From positions 1 to 58,022 of the forward strand of contig VBAH01000069.1 in NCBI GenBank assembly GCA_005884685.1: a DNA stretch of 58,022 bases. The letters run 5' to 3'. Below are positions 54,026-58,022 of this stretch, one piece after another. The DNA is from Alphaproteobacteria bacterium. GTDB taxonomy: Bacteria > Pseudomonadota > Alphaproteobacteria > Rhizobiales > Xanthobacteraceae. Position 1 is the first letter of the stretch. Each line of letters starts with the position of its first letter. A program made the translations under genes and the position numbers. Below the pieces are notes generated by a model that saw only the letters and a list, made by a program, of their open reading frames with translations, had not been told where the DNA came from and made no database searches.

Positions 54026-54853
54026 TCAATGCGACATCAGCGCCGGCACCGTCATCGCGGCGAGGATGCCGCGCGTCACGCCGCCGAGAATGAATTCGCG
54101 CAGGCGCGAATGGCCGTAGCCGCCCATCACGAGAAAGTCCGCGGCGCTGTCGGCCGCATGCGACAGCAGTGTGTTTGCCACATCCGTCTCGGTCGCCACG
54201 ATGCGCTTGACCTCGACGTTGAGATTGTAGCGCGCCAGATGCTGGCCGATGTCCGCGCCGGCGACCTCGTCGCTCTTCGGCCGCTCGCTCGCCACGATCA
54301 CCACGTCGATCGCCTTGGCGCGCGCGAGGAAGGGCATCGCGTCGGCGACCGCACGCGCGGCAGCGCGGCTTGCGTCCCAGCACACCATCACGCGGTCGAG
54401 CTGCACGCCGCCCTTCTGGATGTAGGGCACCACGATCACCGGCCGGCCCGAGCCGAACAGCGCGCCCTCGGCGATGAACTCCTCGGGCGCGGTCGTGTCG
54501 GGCTCGGCCTGCGCGACCACCGCGAGGTCGAAACGGCGCGCCATGGCGCCGAAGCTCTCCGAGGCGCCGGCGAGGCTCGCGCCGAGGATGCGCGATTCGA
54601 ACGACACGCCTTCGCGCCGCGCGGCTTTATCGAACGCGGCGAGCGCGTCCCTTGCGGCTTTGTCGTTCTCGGCGCGCTGCGCGTCGATCAGGGAGGCCGG
54701 GATGCCGCCCATGATGGTCGGCGGGATCACCGGATCATAGGCGAACGCGACGGCTCCGACGTGCGCGTCGAACGCCTGCGCGATCGAGATCGCGTACGGA
54801 CCGGCGACGTCCGGTCCGCCGGTGGTGACGTTGACGATGAGATCCCTGATCAT
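54026..54853 (-). CDS. Universal stress protein (UspA family)
   Basis: 275 aa, about twice a single Usp. The second half is a clear Usp domain with the ATP-binding-like motif MGGYGHSRLREFILGGVTRG near the C-terminus; the first half (MIRDLIVNVTTGGPDVAG...) is a degenerate Usp unit. Such tandem proteins are common. It lies just upstream of a GNAT gene and near nap and cytochrome c, a grouping seen in oxygen- or stress-responsive regions. Confidence 0.87.
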   Translation of the reverse strand: MIRDLIVNVTTGGPDVAGPYAISIAQAFDAHVGAVAFAYDPVIPPTIMGGIPASLIDAQRAENDKAARDALAAFDKAARREGVSFESRILGASLAGASESFGAMARRFDLAVVAQAEPDTTAPEEFIAEGALFGSGRPVIVVPYIQKGGVQLDRVMVCWDASRAAARAVADAMPFLARAKAIDVVIVASERPKSDEVAGADIGQHLARYNLNVEVKRIVATETDVANTLLSHAADSAADFLVMGGYGHSRLREFILGGVTRGILAAMTVPALMSH

Positions 54854-54924
54854 GGCTGCTCTCGCGCGCGGGGTCTCCCCGCAGCCTAGATTAGCCCGCG
54901 CCCACCGTCTTGATGCAGGTCAAC

Positions 54925-55308
54925 TCACTTCTTGTTGCCGGAGGCGTCGAACTGCTTGAGGTAGGCCCACAGGTCGCCGCGCTCCTTTTCGCTTTTGACG
55001 CCGGCGAACACCATCTTGGTGCCGGGGATCTTGGCGCGAGGATCGGTGATGTACTCCTTGAACGTGTCCTCGTTCCAGGTGATGCCGGAGGTCTTGTTGG
55101 CCTCGCTGTAATTGTAGCCCTCGATCGTGCCGGACTTGCGTCCCTCCAGCCCGTTCAGCACGGGGCCGACCAGGTTCTTCGCCTCGGGGCCGACGCGGTG
55201 GCAGGCGAGGCATTTCTTGAATGAAGTTTCGCCGGCCGCGAGGTCCTGCGCCTGCGCGCCCATCGTTCCGGCGAGAAGGACACACGCAATGGCCAAGGTC
55301 TTCGTCAT
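54925..55308 (-). CDS. Class I cytochrome c (c2-like), periplasmic
   Basis: 127 aa with a signal peptide (MTKTLAIACVLLAGTMGAQA). One heme site CLACH in SFKKCLACHRVGPEAKNLVG; NGLEGRKSGTIEGYNYSEAN and the axial Met in IPGTKMVFAGVKSEKERGDL are typical cytochrome c2/mitochondrial-like features. It is probably a soluble electron carrier to oxidases or reductases. ATG at 55308; an open frame further upstream is not convincing. Confidence 0.92.
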   Translation of the reverse strand: MTKTLAIACVLLAGTMGAQAQDLAAGETSFKKCLACHRVGPEAKNLVGPVLNGLEGRKSGTIEGYNYSEANKTSGITWNEDTFKEYITDPRAKIPGTKMVFAGVKSEKERGDLWAYLKQFDASGNKK

Positions 55309-55528
55309 CGTTGTTTCCTTTGTCCGCTTTCTGATGCCCGCCATGGCATCCGCGTGACAAGTCGCGAACGCCGGATCGGTTTCGGAATGGCGCTCCGGCG
55401 CAGGGCTGTCAACGAGCAAATTCGCTGCTCCATCGATGCGGCCATCGTTCCCCCGGCCGGAACGCCGCCGCTGGCCCGGACACACCGTTTGCCCTAGCAT
55501 CCCGAAGTTGCGCCAAGGGGGGACGGCC

Positions 55529-56542
55529 ATGACCGATTTCGTTCAATTTCCCGAGCACGTCTTCGAGCAGGCAGGCAACGTATTCATCGGCTTCGACGGC
55601 GGGGCGTCGCAACATGCCGTCGCGAACGCACGCTCGCTGATGTGGTTTGCCCAGCTGGCTTACGAGGTCGACAACACCGGCGCCAATCCGGATGCCGCCG
55701 CCAAGGTCGACCGGATCAGGTCGATATGGAAGTTCGAGCCGGTGACGCAATTTCGCGGGCACACTATCGAGATCGGCTCGATCTACGACACGACCGGCCT
55801 GTTCGGCGAGCGCGCGGACGCGGTGGTGCTGGCGTTTGCCGGAACGGACCTCGGGGTATGGGAAACCGTCGCGACCGACGCGGATTTCAAGGCGGACAAC
55901 GACGACGTTCACGCCGGCTTCCACAAGGCCGCCAATGCGGTGATGGACAAGGTCGATGCCGCAATCGAGCTGAGCCGGCAGCGCGGGAAGCCGCTGTTCA
56001 TCGCGGGCCACAGCCTCGGTGCGGCGATCGGCATCCTGGCCGCACGGCACGCCGCCGAAGCGCGCAATCATCCGCCGCGTGCCGTCTACGGCTTCGGCAC
56101 GCCGCGCGTCGGCGGCGCGACGTTTCAAAAGGGTTACGACGCGCTTCTCGGCGACGTGACCTACCGGCACGTCCACGGCCGCGATCTCGTCGCGCGCGTC
56201 CCGATGTCATTTCTCGGATATCGGCATGTCGGGCATGTGCTGCAAATTCCGACAAACGGCAAGTTCGCATCCGGCCGCATGTCGCCGGACCGCTCGAACG
56301 AACCCGACTTCACGCTCGATACGCTGATCAACACGTTGTCGGTGCTCGACCCGTTCAAGGTCGCACAACTGCTCGGGCGGATCGCCGCCGGTGAGGTGCG
56401 TATTCCCGAGGACGCGCCGCGGGCGCTCGCGAACCTGTTGCCGGCCCCGGGCCACGGCGTGATCGGACAGACGTTCAGGCTCAGTCCGCTGGCGATCCGG
56501 GAGCACCTGCAGGACAGCTATCTCGCGGCGTTCGCCCCGTAG
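55529..56542 (+). CDS. Class-3 (lipase_3) family lipase
   Basis: 337 aa. The GXSXG nucleophile elbow is in PLFIAGHSLGAAIGILAARH; earlier VVLAFAGTDLGVWETVATDA gives the oxyanion region and YGFGTPRVGGATFQKGY the strand after the elbow. Asp and His of the triad are likely in VHGRDLVARVP and near YRHVGHVLQIP. No clear signal peptide. It is a serine esterase acting on lipids or esters, cytoplasmic or exported in an unknown way. SD-like GGGGGGAC precedes the ATG at 55529. Confidence 0.83.
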   Translation: MTDFVQFPEHVFEQAGNVFIGFDGGASQHAVANARSLMWFAQLAYEVDNTGANPDAAAKVDRIRSIWKFEPVTQFRGHTIEIGSIYDTTGLFGERADAVVLAFAGTDLGVWETVATDADFKADNDDVHAGFHKAANAVMDKVDAAIELSRQRGKPLFIAGHSLGAAIGILAARHAAEARNHPPRAVYGFGTPRVGGATFQKGYDALLGDVTYRHVHGRDLVARVPMSFLGYRHVGHVLQIPTNGKFASGRMSPDRSNEPDFTLDTLINTLSVLDPFKVAQLLGRIAAGEVRIPEDAPRALANLLPAPGHGVIGQTFRLSPLAIREHLQDSYLAAFAP

Positions 56543-56615
56543 CCGGAAAACCGCTGTTGCGGTGTGCGCCCGGCGCTATAAGTCAGGATCAGAGTTAAGG
56601 CCGCGAAAGGGTCCG

Positions 56616-58022
56616 ATGTCGCTGCGCATGCCCGAACCCGATGCCGCCGTGCTGGCGCGGCGCGCCGAGATCGTGCGCGATCTCAACGCAATCGTGCCGG
56701 GCGAGGGGGTGATCGCGACGGAGCACGAGATGCGACCCTACGAGTCGGACGGGCTGACGGCATATCGCCAGCTTCCGTTCGTGGTGGTGCTGCCCGAGAC
56801 GACCGGACAGGTGAGCCAAGTCCTCAAATATTGCCACGCGCACGGCATCCGCGTGGTGCCGCGCGGGGCGGGCACCTCGCTCTCCGGCGGCGCACTGCCG
56901 CTCGCCGACGGCGTGCTGCTCGGCCTCGCCAAGTTCAACCGCATCCGCGACATCGACTTCGACAACCGCGTCGCGGTGGTCGAGCCGGGGGTGACCAATC
57001 TCGCGATCAGCCAGGCGGTCGCGCATGCCGGCTTCTATTACGCGCCCGACCCGTCCTCGCAGATCGCCTGCTCGATCGGCGGCAACGTGGCGGAGAATTC
57101 CGGCGGCGTGCATTGCCTGAAATACGGCATGACCACCAACAACGTGCTCGGCTGCGAGATCGTGCTGATCACCGGCGAGGTGCTGCGCATCGGCGGCAAG
57201 CATCTCGACGCCGATGGCTATGATCTGCTCGGCCTGATCACCGGCTCCGAAGGTCTGCTCGGCGTGGTCACCGAGGTGACGGTGCGGCTCTTGAAGAAGC
57301 CCGAGACCGCGCGCGCCGTGCTGGTCGGCTTTGCCTCGTCCGAGGACGCGGGTGCGTGCGTCAGCCGCATCATCGGCGCCGGCATCATTCCGGGCGGAAT
57401 GGAGATGATGGACCGGCCGGCGATCCATGCGGTCGAGGAGTTCGTGCACGCCGGCTATCCGCTCGACGTCGAGGCGTTGCTGATCGTCGAGCTCGACGGG
57501 CCGGCGGCCGAGGTCGACCACCTGCTCGCGCGCGTCGAGGCGATCGCGGGTGAATGCGGCTCGACCACCTGCCGCGTGTCGAACTCGGAGGACGAGCGGC
57601 TGTTGTTCTGGGCCGGCCGCAAGGCGGCGTTCCCGGCAGTCGGGCGCATCTCGCCGGACTACTACTGCATGGACGGCACCATCCCGCGCGCCAAGCTGCC
57701 GCTGGTCTTGAAGCGCACGCGCGAACTGTCCGAGCAATTCGGCCTGCGCGTCGCCAACGTGTTTCACGCCGGCGACGGCAACCTGCATCCGCTGATCCTG
57801 TATGACGCCAACAAGCCGGGCGAGCTGGAGCGCACGGAGGCGTTCGGCGCGGAAATCCTCAAGCTGTGCGTCGAGGTCGGCGGCGTGCTCACCGGCGAGC
57901 ACGGCGTCGGCGTCGAGAAGCGCGACCTGATGCCGGCGATGTTCTCCGAGATCGACCTGAACCAGCAGCAGCGCGTCAAATGCGCGTTCGACGCCAAGGG
58001 TCTGCTCAATCCCGGCAAGGTG
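56616..58022 (+). CDS. glcD: GlcD: FAD-linked glycolate oxidase subunit (3'-truncated by the window)
   Basis: 469 codons to the right edge; GlcD is normally about 500 aa, so roughly 30 are missing. The FAD (PCMH-type) domain has VVPRGAGTSLSGGALPLADG and DPSSQIACSIGGNVAENSGG. The C-terminal cap has FHAGDGNLHPLILYD and VGGVLTGEHGVGVEKRDLMP, all GlcD hallmarks. With GlcE and GlcF (probably to the right) it oxidises glycolate to glyoxylate. It links to the hydroxypyruvate isomerase and FMN oxidases elsewhere in the window. The start at 56616 is supported by CCGCGAAAGG upstream. Confidence 0.9.
   Translation, partial: MSLRMPEPDAAVLARRAEIVRDLNAIVPGEGVIATEHEMRPYESDGLTAYRQLPFVVVLPETTGQVSQVLKYCHAHGIRVVPRGAGTSLSGGALPLADGVLLGLAKFNRIRDIDFDNRVAVVEPGVTNLAISQAVAHAGFYYAPDPSSQIACSIGGNVAENSGGVHCLKYGMTTNNVLGCEIVLITGEVLRIGGKHLDADGYDLLGLITGSEGLLGVVTEVTVRLLKKPETARAVLVGFASSEDAGACVSRIIGAGIIPGGMEMMDRPAIHAVEEFVHAGYPLDVEALLIVELDGPAAEVDHLLARVEAIAGECGSTTCRVSNSEDERLLFWAGRKAAFPAVGRISPDYYCMDGTIPRAKLPLVLKRTRELSEQFGLRVANVFHAGDGNLHPLILYDANKPGELERTEAFGAEILKLCVEVGGVLTGEHGVGVEKRDLMPAMFSEIDLNQQQRVKCAFDAKGLLNPGKV

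Overview
The window is a high-GC, gene-dense chromosomal segment. Gene content and repeats point to an alphaproteobacterium of the order Hyphomicrobiales (Rhizobiales), probably near the Bradyrhizobium / Xanthobacteraceae / Pseudolabrys group. The supporting signs are a napEDABC operon behind an FNR/FixK-type box, DUF3422, DUF1902-type HicBA, many solute-binding proteins (ABC and TTT/Bug type), several FMN hydroxy-acid oxidases, and numerous short palindromic intergenic repeats typical of that order. I infer this from family knowledge; no database was consulted. I saw no rRNA, tRNA, CRISPR array, prophage, transposase or replication origin.

Layout. 0-4.5 kb: the start of an FMN hydroxy-acid oxidase running off the left edge, an AhpD-like protein, a nitrilase, an alpha/beta hydrolase and an M24-fold protein with a degraded metal site. 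4.7-7 kb: ergothioneine genes egtB-egtD, with egtB broken by one in-frame TAA. 7-10.5 kb: an uncharacterised protein, a MetE-C-like methyltransferase and a fumarylacetoacetase-family enzyme. 10.5-13.4 kb: an ABC importer of the nitrate/sulfonate/taurine type. 13.5-21 kb: a hydroxypyruvate-isomerase-like protein, a two-part putative methyltransferase, a benzoate-CoA-ligase-like enzyme divergent from a second binding protein, an MBL hydrolase and a Bug-type binding protein. 21-24.5 kb: small secreted proteins and an unaccompanied molybdopterin hydroxylase large subunit. 24.7-29.6 kb: a branched-chain-amino-acid-type ABC importer (livHMGF plus a convergent binding protein). 29.8-34.4 kb: DUF3422, a CBS protein and two tandem FMN hydroxy-acid oxidases. 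34.5-36.1 kb: a hicBA pair with an abnormal toxin end, a roughly 700-bp hairpin-rich stretch and a small Cys-rich protein. 36.1-43.4 kb: an LLM-class flavin oxidoreductase, two small paralogous proteins sharing a TFPASDPPA core, DUF1272/RraA genes, azlCD, an MFS gene with an internal TAG, and a kinase/ATPase fusion. 43.5-48.4 kb: a small conserved protein, an XRE regulator behind two palindromes, a TPP enzyme with a TetR regulator, and a JmjC/cupin-like protein. 48.5-52.7 kb: the periplasmic nitrate reductase operon. 52.9-58 kb: two GNAT acetyltransferases, a universal stress protein, cytochrome c, a class-3 lipase and glcD, cut by the right edge.

How it fits together. Most genes serve uptake and oxidation of organic acids, amino acids, nitriles and aromatic acids: four solute-binding proteins, three FMN hydroxy-acid oxidases plus GlcD, CoA ligation, FAH and nitrilase. 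The nap operon adds low-oxygen electron disposal under probable FNR/FixK control. I found no clear new multi-gene system. The observations most worth a second look are the two clean nonsense interruptions (egtB, MFS), the tandem TFPASDPPA micro-proteins (one only 52 aa), the double palindrome before the XRE gene, the hairpin-rich 35.2-35.7 kb segment, and the way palindromic repeats supply stop codons and C-terminal tails.
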